Source of the DNA: Candidatus Nanopelagicales bacterium
GTDB taxonomy: Bacteria; Actinomycetota; Actinomycetes; S36-B12; GCA-2699445
Reading direction: 5' to 3'
Length of the DNA: 56,162 bases
Assembly (NCBI GenBank): GCA_030700225.1
Contig: JAUYJT010000012.1
Coordinates: 1 to 56,162 of the forward strand
In this document: piece by piece, positions 34,085 to 41,933 of the stretch
Numbering within the stretch: the stretch's first letter is position 1
How the letters are laid out: the number at the start of each line of letters is the position of its first letter
Made by a program: the position numbers and the translations under genes
The notes under the pieces: generated by a model
Told to the model about the DNA's origin: nothing
Seen by the model: the letters and a program-made list of their open reading frames with translations, nothing else
Databases searched by the model: none

Positions 34085-34437
34085 ACCCGCTCCTCGGCCT
34101 GCTGACGCTTCCAATTACCCTCCCGCCCAAGGGGCTGCTCTGGGTGTTCGAGAAGGTTCAGGAAGAAGCAGAACGAGAGCTCAACGATCCGGTGAAGCTC
34201 CGGGGCGACCTCATGGAACTCCAGCGCCGGGCCGCTGCTGGAGAGATGTCCGACGAGGCCTACGAGAAGGCGGAGGCCGTCATCCTCGATAGGTTGGACA
34301 ACATCGAGGCCCGCCAGCAGGCCGAGCGGGCAGCTTCAGTGGCTGAGGCTCCGGCGGCGGCGCCCCGGCATCGCAAGGCGGTGCGCAAGCGGCCCCCGCG
34401 GCGCCGTCGAGTGAACACCCGTGGGACGAGCGTCTGA
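34081..34437 (+). CDS. gvpG: Gas vesicle protein GvpG
   Basis: GvpG is a small helical assembly protein. The 118-residue product shows the family start MNPLLGLLTLPITLPPKGLL, then WVFEKVQEEAERELNDP and the helix VKLRGDLMELQRRAAAGEMS. The C-terminal 40 residues are Ala/Arg-rich and very basic, longer than in short GvpG forms. It overlaps gvpF (ATGA) before it and the second gvpH (TGATG) after it, which implies tight co-translation of the three. Confidence 0.93.
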   Translation: MNPLLGLLTLPITLPPKGLLWVFEKVQEEAERELNDPVKLRGDLMELQRRAAAGEMSDEAYEKAEAVILDRLDNIEARQQAERAASVAEAPAAAPRHRKAVRKRPPRRRRVNTRGTSV

Positions 34438-34931
34438 TGGGCGGCCCCCGGTCGCGTCCGCCCGGTGGGGGAATCCCACGGCGGCGAAACGGCGGTGAAT
34501 CGCAGGGCCCGGAGAATCCGCTCGCGGGTCTCGGCGGAATCCTCGAAGCGGCAGGAAACATCGAGCCAATTCGCGAACGTCTCGCAGAGGTCCGCGTCGA
34601 GATAACCGAGCGGCTGACGGCAGCCGGTCTGATAGAAGATGTTCGGAGCGTCGCGATAGAGGTATTCGACGAGGGCGACGAGATTGTCGCTGTGGTCGAG
34701 CTTCCCGGCCTAACTGAAGCTGACATCTACGTTAGGGTCGAAGGCCGTGACCTGACAATCGATGGCTGCCATCCGAACCGCCGCGTCTCGGGGCACGCGC
34801 GTTTGTCCGCGGACGTAGCGGATGAGTACTCGAAGACACTGCGAAACGGACTTGTCGAAGTCCGGCTGCGAAAGAGAAAGGAAGGTACTGGAAATGTCAT
34901 CGATGATGGACATAGTGAAGAAGGCTCGTGA
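34437..34931 (+). CDS. GvpH-type small heat-shock-like protein (copy 2)
   Basis: A 164-residue protein with a proline/arginine-rich N-terminus, a helical segment (IRERLAEVRVEITERL) and a compact Hsp20-like domain (VAIEVFDEGDEIVAVVELPG, LTEADIYVRVEGRDLTIDG, NGLVEVRLRKR). The FDEGDEI-V-VELPG core is shared with the first GvpH, so the two are paralogs. The 3' end overlaps gvpO by 38 nt. Two or three Hsp20-like proteins in one cluster is unusual. Confidence 0.83.
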   Translation: MGGPRSRPPGGGIPRRRNGGESQGPENPLAGLGGILEAAGNIEPIRERLAEVRVEITERLTAAGLIEDVRSVAIEVFDEGDEIVAVVELPGLTEADIYVRVEGRDLTIDGCHPNRRVSGHARLSADVADEYSKTLRNGLVEVRLRKRKEGTGNVIDDGHSEEGS

Positions 34932-35157
34932 GGAGCTTGGGGTGATCACGGGAAGTGTGGTCGAGAAGGTCTCCGGTCTTGAGCCGACCGACGACGGCTG
35001 GAGCATGCGCATCGAGCTGATCGAGGTGCAGAGAGTTCCGGATACGCAGGACCTCCTTGGCATGTATGAGGTCCAGCTAGACGCCAAGGGCGGCTTGAAG
35101 TCGTTCGAGCGCGTGGCGCTGAGAGTCCGGGGCGGAATGGCCGGAGAAGAGCAGTAG
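34894..35157 (+). CDS. gvpO: Gas vesicle protein GvpO
   Basis: An 87-residue protein matching GvpO: LGVITGSVVEKVSGLEPTDD, GWSMRIELIEVQRVPDTQDL, LGMYEVQLDAKGGLKSFERV. The W-(x)-E-(x)-RIPD-x-DLLGMYEV core is diagnostic for the family, which is common in actinobacterial and haloarchaeal clusters and needed for vesicle formation in the latter. ATG 34894 has AAGGAAGG 8 nt upstream. In Streptomyces gvpO precedes gvpA; here it sits far downstream. Confidence 0.9.
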   Translation: MSSMMDIVKKAREELGVITGSVVEKVSGLEPTDDGWSMRIELIEVQRVPDTQDLLGMYEVQLDAKGGLKSFERVALRVRGGMAGEEQ

Positions 35158-35165
35158 GAGGCTCG

Positions 35166-35540
35166 ATGGCGCTCGAGCCAGTCACAGCTACCGGCGACTC
35201 GTTGGCCGACGTCATCGACGTCGTGCTCGACAAGGGTCTGGTGATCAATGCCGACATCATGGTGTCGCTGGCTGGCGTCGAGCTGCTGGGTATCAAGATC
35301 AGAGCGGCGCTCGCGTCGTTCGAGACCGCTGCTCACTATGGCCTGGAGTTCCCATCAGGAACGGACGTGACGACCAAGGCTTGGAAGGAAGCCGAGACCC
35401 GGAAGGCGGCCTGCCCGGAGTGCGGAGAACGCTTCGTTGACTCCGCGGAGTTGCTCGAAGTTGGCTGCCCGGCCTGCGGCTGGCAGAGCGCGCGCGCACG
35501 TGGCCTGATCGCGGCACCGGCGCCCCCGGTCGCAACGTGA
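35166..35540 (+). CDS. gvpJ: GvpJ-like GvpA paralog with C-terminal zinc ribbon
   Basis: Residues 1-65 are a GvpA-type domain (LADVIDVVLDKGLVINADIM, VSLAGVELLGIKIRAALASF), as in the minor wall proteins GvpJ/M/S. After a short link, residues about 80-108 hold CPECGERF and CPACGWQS, two CPxCG knuckles that look like a zinc ribbon. Minor wall proteins help start the vesicle tips; a metal-binding tail on one is not part of the standard description. AGGAGG ends 4 nt before ATG 35166. The J assignment over M or S is tentative. Confidence 0.83.
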   Translation: MALEPVTATGDSLADVIDVVLDKGLVINADIMVSLAGVELLGIKIRAALASFETAAHYGLEFPSGTDVTTKAWKEAETRKAACPECGERFVDSAELLEVGCPACGWQSARARGLIAAPAPPVAT

Positions 35541-35561
35541 CCGTGGGATAGGCGCAGCGCG

Positions 35562-36188
35562 ATGGAACCAGTCAGCAGCTACAACGCCGGCGTCACCGAC
35601 TTGTTGGAACGGATACTCCAGCGCGGTGTCATGCTCAGGCTGGACGTGATCATCAGCGTCGCGGACATACCGCTCATCGGGTTGAGTGCGCAGCTCGCGG
35701 TCGCTTCGATCGAGACAATGAACGCCTACGGGATGTTGGGTACATGGGATGCCGACTCCCGGAAGGAAGCCTTGCGCGGAGGGGCTGACGCCCGGCCCGG
35801 CAGCGGAAGAATCGTGTTCCAGCCCGGCGAGCACGTTGTCCTTGACGAGTTCGCGTCGTGCCGCGTGGAACTTGGCTGGACCAGGTGGCGGCCCGGGCGA
35901 CTTCACGTTACGAATCGTCGCGTTGTGCTAACTCGGGTGGCTCCCGACGAGATCCTGTTCGAGACGGATCTGGCGGACATCACCGGGATCGGAACCGCGA
36001 CATACTCCGCGGGCAGCGTGGTTGCCGATATCGTTTGCCTGGGTCTTGCGGACGGTCGGAGTGTCGTCTTGCGGTCGTCGCGCTCCGGGCTCGTTGAGGC
36101 GGGACTGCGTGACGTGCTCCGCAGGTCGGGTCGTCAGGTCGATGAACTGGTCGTCGACGATGTCTTCGACGATGCGGGCGACCGCTAG
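35562..36188 (+). CDS. GvpA-like minor wall protein fused to a PH/GRAM-like domain
   Basis: The N-terminus is a GvpA-type domain (VTDLLERILQRGVMLRLDVI, ISVADIPLIGLSAQLAVASI), closest in style to GvpM/GvpS. From about residue 85 comes a beta-rich domain: IVFQPGEHVVLDEFASCRVE, GRLHVTNRRVVLTRVAPDEI, FETDLADITGIGTATYSAGS and a final helix LVEAGLRDVLRRSG. The G-LHVTNRRVVL strand and following pattern fit PH/GRAM-type domains, which bind lipids or proteins. Fusion of these two is unusual and could anchor vesicle tips to a membrane or partner. The total is 208 residues. The second domain is recognised by pattern only. Confidence 0.75.
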   Translation: MEPVSSYNAGVTDLLERILQRGVMLRLDVIISVADIPLIGLSAQLAVASIETMNAYGMLGTWDADSRKEALRGGADARPGSGRIVFQPGEHVVLDEFASCRVELGWTRWRPGRLHVTNRRVVLTRVAPDEILFETDLADITGIGTATYSAGSVVADIVCLGLADGRSVVLRSSRSGLVEAGLRDVLRRSGRQVDELVVDDVFDDAGDR

Positions 36189-36202
36189 GAGGTGCTCCGG
36201 CA

Positions 36203-36532
36203 GTGGTGGAAGTTCATCAGGAAGACCTCAAGCGGGGACTGCTTGGTCTTGTTATGGCACTCGTTGAGGTTATCCAAGAAGTGTTGGCCAACGCCGCGCT
36301 GCAGCGAGTCGAGGCCGGGAGTCTGAACGACGACGAGGTCGAGCGTCTCGGCAACGCCATGGCCGCCATCGAGGAGGCCATCGCCGAGATCAAGGCTGAG
36401 CTGGGCGTGGAGGAAGTCACGCAAGACATCAGGGACCAACTCGACGCCGTAGTCAACGACCTCGTGACGTCGCTCGCCGACTCGAGCATGGACGCAAGCG
36501 GGTTGCTCGGACGCCAAGTGCGGATTGTGTGA
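36203..36532 (+). CDS. gvpK: Gas vesicle protein GvpK
   Basis: A 109-residue GvpK: DLKRGLLGLVMALVEVIQEV, LANAALQRVEAGSLNDDEVE, RLGNAMAAIEEAIAEIKAEL. The LKRGL-LVMALVE and ALQRVE-GSL motifs define the family, a small helical protein needed for vesicle assembly. GTG 36203 has AGGAGG 10 nt upstream; GTG 36206 is also possible. The stop overlaps the start of the next gene. Confidence 0.93.
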   Translation: MVEVHQEDLKRGLLGLVMALVEVIQEVLANAALQRVEAGSLNDDEVERLGNAMAAIEEAIAEIKAELGVEEVTQDIRDQLDAVVNDLVTSLADSSMDASGLLGRQVRIV

Positions 36533-37119
36533 TGGCGCCGCTTCTGAGGGCGCAGGGCGCGTGCGCGACACACGGCAGGTCGGGGTGGAAGCTCGGCTGG
36601 TGGGAGATGGACGGGCGCACTCTGCGGTTCGGGCCGCCGAACCGCAAGCCCACTGTGAACGCCCGTCTGGCCGGGATACTCGGCATCGCCGTCAGTCAGC
36701 GCAAGTTCCTGGTCACATCCAAGAGGGTGCTGATCATCACATATCTTCCGGGTCGTTCGTCCGACTCACGCCGGTGCTGGTTTCTGACCGCTGACGTGGG
36801 GCTGTGGCAGACCGAGCTAGCGGCCCGCGTGCCCAGGCAGCGATTCGTGATCGATGTTCCTGTGGAGGTGCATGTGGAGTCCGACGAAGTCGTGGTCCTG
36901 GCTGATCTGCCGACGGAGAGCCGTGACGACCCTCCTGAGGTGCGCATTGCTCCCGACCGCTACGGGCTGCTTCTGGCGACCGGCACAGGCACTGAACGCC
37001 TCGTGGGCCTTCCGGTTCCCGTGAGTGACTCCCCTGTGGTCGAGGTCGGCCCCACAGGAACTATGGTCGTGCGGCTGCGGCGGATCACCTCGCTGGCCGG
37101 GGCGGTGGGTGATGAGTGA
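36529..37119 (+). CDS. PH/GRAM-like plus Hsp20-like fusion protein, gas-vesicle-linked
   Basis: This 196-residue protein seems to join two folds. The first 95 residues have SQRKFLVTSKRVLIITYLPG, a PH/GRAM-like strand pattern similar to the GvpA-GRAM protein two genes upstream. Residues about 105-190 run VPVEVHVESDEVVVLADLPT, EVRIAPDRYGLLLATGTGTE and GTMVVRLRRI, an alpha-crystallin/Hsp20-like beta sandwich as in the two GvpH proteins. I know of no named Gvp with this pair. The role may be to deliver or hold clients at the same partner as the GvpA-GRAM protein. GTG 36529 or ATG 36532 starts it. Both domain calls are by eye. Confidence 0.6.
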   Translation: MMAPLLRAQGACATHGRSGWKLGWWEMDGRTLRFGPPNRKPTVNARLAGILGIAVSQRKFLVTSKRVLIITYLPGRSSDSRRCWFLTADVGLWQTELAARVPRQRFVIDVPVEVHVESDEVVVLADLPTESRDDPPEVRIAPDRYGLLLATGTGTERLVGLPVPVSDSPVVEVGPTGTMVVRLRRITSLAGAVGDE

Positions 37120-37900
37120 GTCAGCCGCAATGGGCCTGTACCTGTACTGCATTTCAGTCCAGGACCCCAAGGCCGGTCCGCTGATCGTTGCGGCTCCAGC
37201 TCTGGACGGTGGTGCTGTTCGCGTGATCACGTGCGACGGCCTGGCAGTGGCCGTTCACGCATGCCCGGTTGAGCCATACCACGGATCAGAGGACCAGGTG
37301 CGGTCGTGGATTCAGGCGCACAACGATGTCGTCACTGAGGTCTGGAAAGCCGTCGGCACGGTGCTGCCGATGAGTTTCGATTCCATCATCGCCGGGGACT
37401 CCGGCCGCGACGCCGAAACCGTTCTGGCCGATTGGATAGACCACAACCGCGAGGCGTTGGCAGAACAGCTCAAGGAGCTGAGCGGCAAGGTGGAGCTGGG
37501 GGTCAGGGTCTACAGCGAGGTTGCCGCCGAACGTGGCGGGACGGAGGAGAGTGCCCGCGGGCGAGAGTACTTCCGCAAGCAAGTCCAGAAGCGGCAAGAG
37601 ACACAGGACCGTCAGGCGCGGCGCAACGCTGAGGCCAACCGGATATTTGACGCCTTGTCAGCCCAGGCGTGTGCCGTGAGGGTGAACCCGCCAAACCCGA
37701 TAACCCCTCCGGCGATCGGCGAGGGGCGTCAGGAGATGCTCAACGTTTCGGTACTGGTCGACGGGGAGGATGTGAGCGAGGTGGGGGAGTCCCTGGATGA
37801 GGTGTGCGCGAAAGGGTACGCAGTGCACTTCACCGGGCCGTGGCCGCCATACAGCTTCGCCGGCACCGTACGGGTGTCCGAGGATGGTTCGCGCCAGTGA
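37112..37900 (+). CDS. gvpL: Gas vesicle protein GvpL/GvpF (third copy)
   Basis: A 262-residue GvpF/L protein: MGLYLYCISVQDPKAGP, VEPYHGSEDQVRSWIQAHND, VLPMSFDSIIAG, then a charged central helix (EYFRKQVQKRQETQDRQARR) and MLNVSVLVDGEDVSEVGESL...FTGPWPPYSFAGTV at the end. The YLYCI start and GPWPPYSF ending fit GvpL/F. The long helical middle sets it apart from the two earlier copies. It overlaps the previous gene by 8 nt and the dnaK gene by 4 nt (GTGA). Confidence 0.9.
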   Translation: MSESAAMGLYLYCISVQDPKAGPLIVAAPALDGGAVRVITCDGLAVAVHACPVEPYHGSEDQVRSWIQAHNDVVTEVWKAVGTVLPMSFDSIIAGDSGRDAETVLADWIDHNREALAEQLKELSGKVELGVRVYSEVAAERGGTEESARGREYFRKQVQKRQETQDRQARRNAEANRIFDALSAQACAVRVNPPNPITPPAIGEGRQEMLNVSVLVDGEDVSEVGESLDEVCAKGYAVHFTGPWPPYSFAGTVRVSEDGSRQ

Positions 37901-39609
37901 GCGCCCAGAGCGGGTCGGGGCATGCGACTGCGGTTGGCATCGATCTCGGTACCACGAACTCCCTCGTCGCCGTCATACAAGACGGCAAGGCGATCGTCGT
38001 CCGCAACCGGGAGGGTTCGCTGCTCACACCGTCGGTGGTCGCGTTCCCGCCCTCGGGCGGCGTGGTCGTCGGCGAGTTGGCGCGGAAGATGGCGCTGACC
38101 CACCCAGAGCGGACGGTGGCTTCCGTCAAGAGGCACATGGGCACTGAGTGGGAATTCCGGCTGGGGGAGCGCAGCTACAGCCCGCAGGAGATCTCGGCGC
38201 GGATCCTGCAGAAGCTCAAACGCGACGTCGAGTCGTTCCTCGGCACCGGTATCTGCGGCGCCGTGATCACCGTTCCGGCGTACTTCGACGACAAGCGGCG
38301 GCAAGCCACGTATGAGGCGGGGCGGATCGCTGGTCTTGAAGTGCTGCGAATAGTCAACGAACCGACTGCGGCTGCCCTCGCCTATGCCCTCGACACCCTC
38401 GGGCACCTGACAGTCCTGGTCTTCGACCTGGGGGGCGGCACCCTCGACGTATCCATCCTGGACATCGCCGACGGCGTCTTCGAAGTTCGCGCCACGTGTG
38501 GAGACGTCGCGTTAGGCGGCGACGACTGGGATGCTCGCATCGTCGAATGGCTCCTCGAAGAGACCCAAGATGCTGGCGCAGTCGGTCAGCCCGAGCCAGT
38601 GCGCCTTCTTGAAGCGGCTAGGCGCGCGAAGCTGGAGCTCTCCACCAGGGATGCCGCACATGTAACGGTTCCCGGAACAGACCGGGAAGTTGTCCTGACT
38701 CGGGAGGAGTTCGAGGAGCGCACGGCCGATCTCCTCGAATCGTGCCGGGGGCCGTTCGAGCGCGCGGTAGCCGACGCTGGTCTGACTGTCGCCGAGATTG
38801 ACAGGGTCGTGCTCGTTGGAGGCGCGACACGCATGCCGGCTGTGCGGCGCTTGGTCGCGTCGCTCGCTGGGCGTGAGCCCGACACCGGAATCGACCCCGA
38901 GCGTGTCGTCGCTGTGGGCGCGGCGAACCAGGCGGGAGTGCTGCTGGGACAGCGCAGCGGGGTTCTCCTGGTTGACGTCACGCCTCTCAGCCTCGGGATC
39001 CAGACCCAAGGCGGCCTGATGACCCGCCTGATAGAGCGGAACACGACGGTCCCGATCAAGGCCACTCAGATCTTCACGACGGCGGCGGACGACCAGACAT
39101 CAGTTGAGATCAAGGTCCTTCAGGGCGAGCGCGAGATGGCGGCGGACAACATGCTGCTGGGCACGTTCGAACTTGAGGGCATCCCGGCACGGCCACGTGG
39201 CCGCGCGGAGGTCGCTGTCACGTTCGCGCTAGACGCAAACGGAATCGTCTCGGTGAGTGCTCGGGATGAGTTCACCGGCGCCGCGCGCGACATCACGGTT
39301 TCCGGCCCGACAACCGTGAGCGCCGAGGAGATCGAGTGGATGGTGCGCGACGCTCAGGACCATGCGGAGGAGGACCGTCGGCTGAAGAAGGAGACCGGTG
39401 CCCGCAATGAGGCCGAGCTCGCCCTGTACCACGCAGAGCAGCTACTGCTCGACCATGCGGGGGAACTGGGCGAGCTGGCACAGGAGCTGACTGACGCCAT
39501 AGTTGAGCTGGACGTCGCTCTAGAGTCGGACACGCCGGACGCCATACGATCCGCCCACAATGCCCTACTAGACGTTCTTCAGCGCGGCGCGGAGAGCAGT
39601 GCCACGTAG
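37897..39609 (+). CDS. dnaK: DnaK-type Hsp70 chaperone dedicated to the gas-vesicle cluster
   Basis: A 570-residue Hsp70. ATPase domain: AVGIDLGTTNSLVAVIQDGK, TVPAYFDDKRRQATYEAGRI, IVNEPTAAALAYALD, VFDLGGGTLDVSILDIADG and VVLVGGATRMPAVRRLV. The linker VLLVDVTPLSLGIQT leads to the substrate-binding domain (RNTTVPIKATQIFTTAADDQ) and a short lid. It is somewhat shorter than the housekeeping DnaK (600-640 residues) and lacks the acidic tail. It is translationally coupled to gvpL, so it belongs to the vesicle operon. The likely J-partner is the GvpF-J fusion; no grpE is present here. Confidence 0.93.
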   Translation: MSAQSGSGHATAVGIDLGTTNSLVAVIQDGKAIVVRNREGSLLTPSVVAFPPSGGVVVGELARKMALTHPERTVASVKRHMGTEWEFRLGERSYSPQEISARILQKLKRDVESFLGTGICGAVITVPAYFDDKRRQATYEAGRIAGLEVLRIVNEPTAAALAYALDTLGHLTVLVFDLGGGTLDVSILDIADGVFEVRATCGDVALGGDDWDARIVEWLLEETQDAGAVGQPEPVRLLEAARRAKLELSTRDAAHVTVPGTDREVVLTREEFEERTADLLESCRGPFERAVADAGLTVAEIDRVVLVGGATRMPAVRRLVASLAGREPDTGIDPERVVAVGAANQAGVLLGQRSGVLLVDVTPLSLGIQTQGGLMTRLIERNTTVPIKATQIFTTAADDQTSVEIKVLQGEREMAADNMLLGTFELEGIPARPRGRAEVAVTFALDANGIVSVSARDEFTGAARDITVSGPTTVSAEEIEWMVRDAQDHAEEDRRLKKETGARNEAELALYHAEQLLLDHAGELGELAQELTDAIVELDVALESDTPDAIRSAHNALLDVLQRGAESSAT

Positions 39610-39672
39610 CCAGTGGCCCCTAGCTTCTAGTACCTACACGCAGGTTGTTGACTACATGCGCGGGTAAGACAC

Positions 39673-41196
39673 CTAGCGCTTGGCCCCAAGGGCGAACTCG
39701 GTTCCTGAACGGGTGCCGAAGTAGATCCGACCCTTCCAGACCGCTGGCGTTGACTCGATGCAACCGCCGACTGTCTTCGTCCAGAGCTCCGGAGGGTCGA
39801 CCTTAGTGTCGGACATGTCGTAGGCGTGCATCGTGCCCTTGCAATCTCCGATGAGAAGGACGTCGTCCACGACGACCGGTGACTGCCAGGTCGGACCCGC
39901 AAGCGACTTGGTCCAGCGCACTTCGCCGGTCTTCCGGTCCGCCGCGAGAACCTTGCCGCCATCGGTGTCGAAGATCACGACGTCCTTGTACAGGGCTGGA
40001 GTTCCCCAAACTCCGGATGGCAGACCGCCCTGGTCGTTGATCTTCCAGACTTGCGGGTTCTTCTTCTTGCGCGGGTCCAGCTTCATCATCTGGCCAACCG
40101 CGCGGGACCTGGCGTTGCCCTTCTCGTACTCCGATCCGATGTACAAGAATCCGTCCTCGTCGATCACGACTGAGGCGTCGGTGTCGTCACCTGTCCAGTA
40201 CCGGAACACGCGCTTTGGATCCTTGCCCTGCTTCAGCCCGCTGATGTCCCATCCCTGAACCAGACCGGCGGAGTTGCCGAAGTAGACGGTGTCCTTGTAA
40301 ATGGCCACCGAGTTCTCCACGGAAGTCGCCGTGCCACCGAAGTCGGAGATCAGCTGGGAGTCGAAGCTTGGAGCGTTGAAGACGACCTTCGGGTTCACCT
40401 TGACTTTGCCGCCCTTGCCGTAGCCGCGGTTGAGCTTCACGATCACGAACTGGCTGTTCTCGCCTCCCACGAACAAGTAGTCGTCGATCACGAGTCCGGA
40501 GCTGTCCCAGTCGTCGTTCCACTGTTGCGGGAAGTCATACGCGCTCATTCGCCACAGCTGCTTGGGCTGCTTGCCCTGGAACGAGATGACCCTGTAGTAG
40601 TTGTCCCTCGATCCGGTGTAGACGAGCGGATATCCATCCGGGTCGACGGTCACGCTGCCCTTGATGATGTCTCCGGTCTTGAACGTCGGGAGCAGCTCGT
40701 CGCCGGTGTCGGCGTTCAGGAAGTGGACGCCATAGTCGTACGCCCCGAAGATCATCCAGGTCTTGCCGTCGCGCTCGAACACGGCCGGCTGTCCGGTCCA
40801 ACCGGTCCCGCACCAAGTACTCGTGCCATGTTCGTCCGTCGAGCTTCCGCACAGTCCACCGCTTCGCGGGTAGCGCCACGCGATTCCTGGTTCCGATTTC
40901 GGTACCGGACCCTCGCCATAGTAAGTGCGAGTCGGGTTGCCACGGAAGGTGAGCAGCCCGGAAACAGTCCCAGGTGGGTATGGCTTGCCAACGTCAGCCG
41001 GGTCTGACCAGTACGGAGACTCAGGCCGCTGGGTCGGCTCCGCCGTCGGTTCTGGTTTTGGTGAGTTGACGGGATTCGCCGAGGTTGCTTCCTGAACCTC
41101 GGGCGAGCGCATCGTGACGAACAGCACTGCCGCTGCGATCGCGAGGATGACTACTAGAGCTAGCCAGATACGAGCTGGCGATGATTTCACGTGCAC
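39673..41196 (-). CDS. Membrane-anchored PQQ-type beta-propeller protein
   Basis: A 507-residue protein with an N-terminal membrane anchor (ARIWLALVVILAIAAAVLFV), a Pro/Glu-rich linker and a large extracytoplasmic beta-propeller. Blade-like repeats recur: GAYDYGVHFLNADTGDELLP, SVVIDEDGFLYIGSEYEKGN, PALYKDVVIFDTDGGKVLAADRKTG, PAVWKGRIYFGTRSG. These follow the outer-membrane-assembly BamB/PQQ-binding-like pattern; no cofactor site is evident and there is a Cys pair near residue 115. The function is unknown. GTG 41196 starts it; it diverges from mtrA by 59 bp and converges with dnaK. Confidence 0.8.
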   Translation of the reverse strand: MHVKSSPARIWLALVVILAIAAAVLFVTMRSPEVQEATSANPVNSPKPEPTAEPTQRPESPYWSDPADVGKPYPPGTVSGLLTFRGNPTRTYYGEGPVPKSEPGIAWRYPRSGGLCGSSTDEHGTSTWCGTGWTGQPAVFERDGKTWMIFGAYDYGVHFLNADTGDELLPTFKTGDIIKGSVTVDPDGYPLVYTGSRDNYYRVISFQGKQPKQLWRMSAYDFPQQWNDDWDSSGLVIDDYLFVGGENSQFVIVKLNRGYGKGGKVKVNPKVVFNAPSFDSQLISDFGGTATSVENSVAIYKDTVYFGNSAGLVQGWDISGLKQGKDPKRVFRYWTGDDTDASVVIDEDGFLYIGSEYEKGNARSRAVGQMMKLDPRKKKNPQVWKINDQGGLPSGVWGTPALYKDVVIFDTDGGKVLAADRKTGEVRWTKSLAGPTWQSPVVVDDVLLIGDCKGTMHAYDMSDTKVDPPELWTKTVGGCIESTPAVWKGRIYFGTRSGTEFALGAKR

Positions 41197-41255
41197 ATGC
41201 TATGTGAGCGCCGGATTGCACCGGCATTGCCCACGCCAGGTGTAATGATTACCTC

Positions 41256-41933
41256 GTGATGGGGCGAATACTCGTTGTCGACGACGACCCGGCTCTTTCG
41301 GAGATGCTGGGCATCGTCTTGCGTGGGGAGGGCCTGGCTGTCGACGTCTGTTCCGACGGGCTGATGGCTCTGGATGTCTTCAGGAGAACCAAGCCGGACG
41401 TTGTCCTGCTGGATCTGATGCTGCCTGGGCGTGATGGCATGCAGATATGTCGTGACATTCGGGCCGAGTCGGATACGCCGGTGATCATGCTCACCGCGCG
41501 AAGCGAGACCGGAGATGTGGTTCGCGGGCTCGAGTCTGGCGCCGATGACTACGTCGTGAAGCCATTCAAGCCCCGGGAGCTGCTGGCCAGGGTTGGCGCG
41601 CAGATGCGGCGGTCTACGGGCGGCGAACCAGAGATCCTGCAGGTCGGCGACCTGCGGATTGACTACGCCGGCCACACGGTCACGCGGGACGGTCAGACGA
41701 TTCGTTTGACGCCTCTTGAGTTCGAGCTTCTGGTTTGTTTGGGCCGCAAGCCGTGGCAGGTGTTCACGCGCGAGATGCTCCTGCGCGAGGTGTGGGGGTA
41801 CCAGCACGCGGGGGACACCAGGCTGGTCAACGTCCACATTCAGCGCCTGCGCCGCAAGATCGAGACGAACATCGACGACCCCAAGATCGTGCTCACTATT
41901 CGGGGAGTGGGGTACCGGGTCGGCAGCGTGTGA
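41256..41933 (+). CDS. mtrA: Response regulator MtrA
   Basis: MtrA is an OmpR-type regulator of cell-wall and division genes in Actinomycetes. The 225-residue product is close to the family throughout: MGRILVVDDDPALSEMLGIV, phospho-acceptor Asp53 in LLDLMLPGRDG, GADDYVVKPFKPRELLARV (Lys102) and a winged helix with TREMLLREVWGYQHAGDTRL, then VNVHIQRLRRKIE. GTG 41256 or ATG 41259 starts it. The stop overlaps mtrB (TGATG). Confidence 0.95.
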   Translation: MMGRILVVDDDPALSEMLGIVLRGEGLAVDVCSDGLMALDVFRRTKPDVVLLDLMLPGRDGMQICRDIRAESDTPVIMLTARSETGDVVRGLESGADDYVVKPFKPRELLARVGAQMRRSTGGEPEILQVGDLRIDYAGHTVTRDGQTIRLTPLEFELLVCLGRKPWQVFTREMLLREVWGYQHAGDTRLVNVHIQRLRRKIETNIDDPKIVLTIRGVGYRVGSV

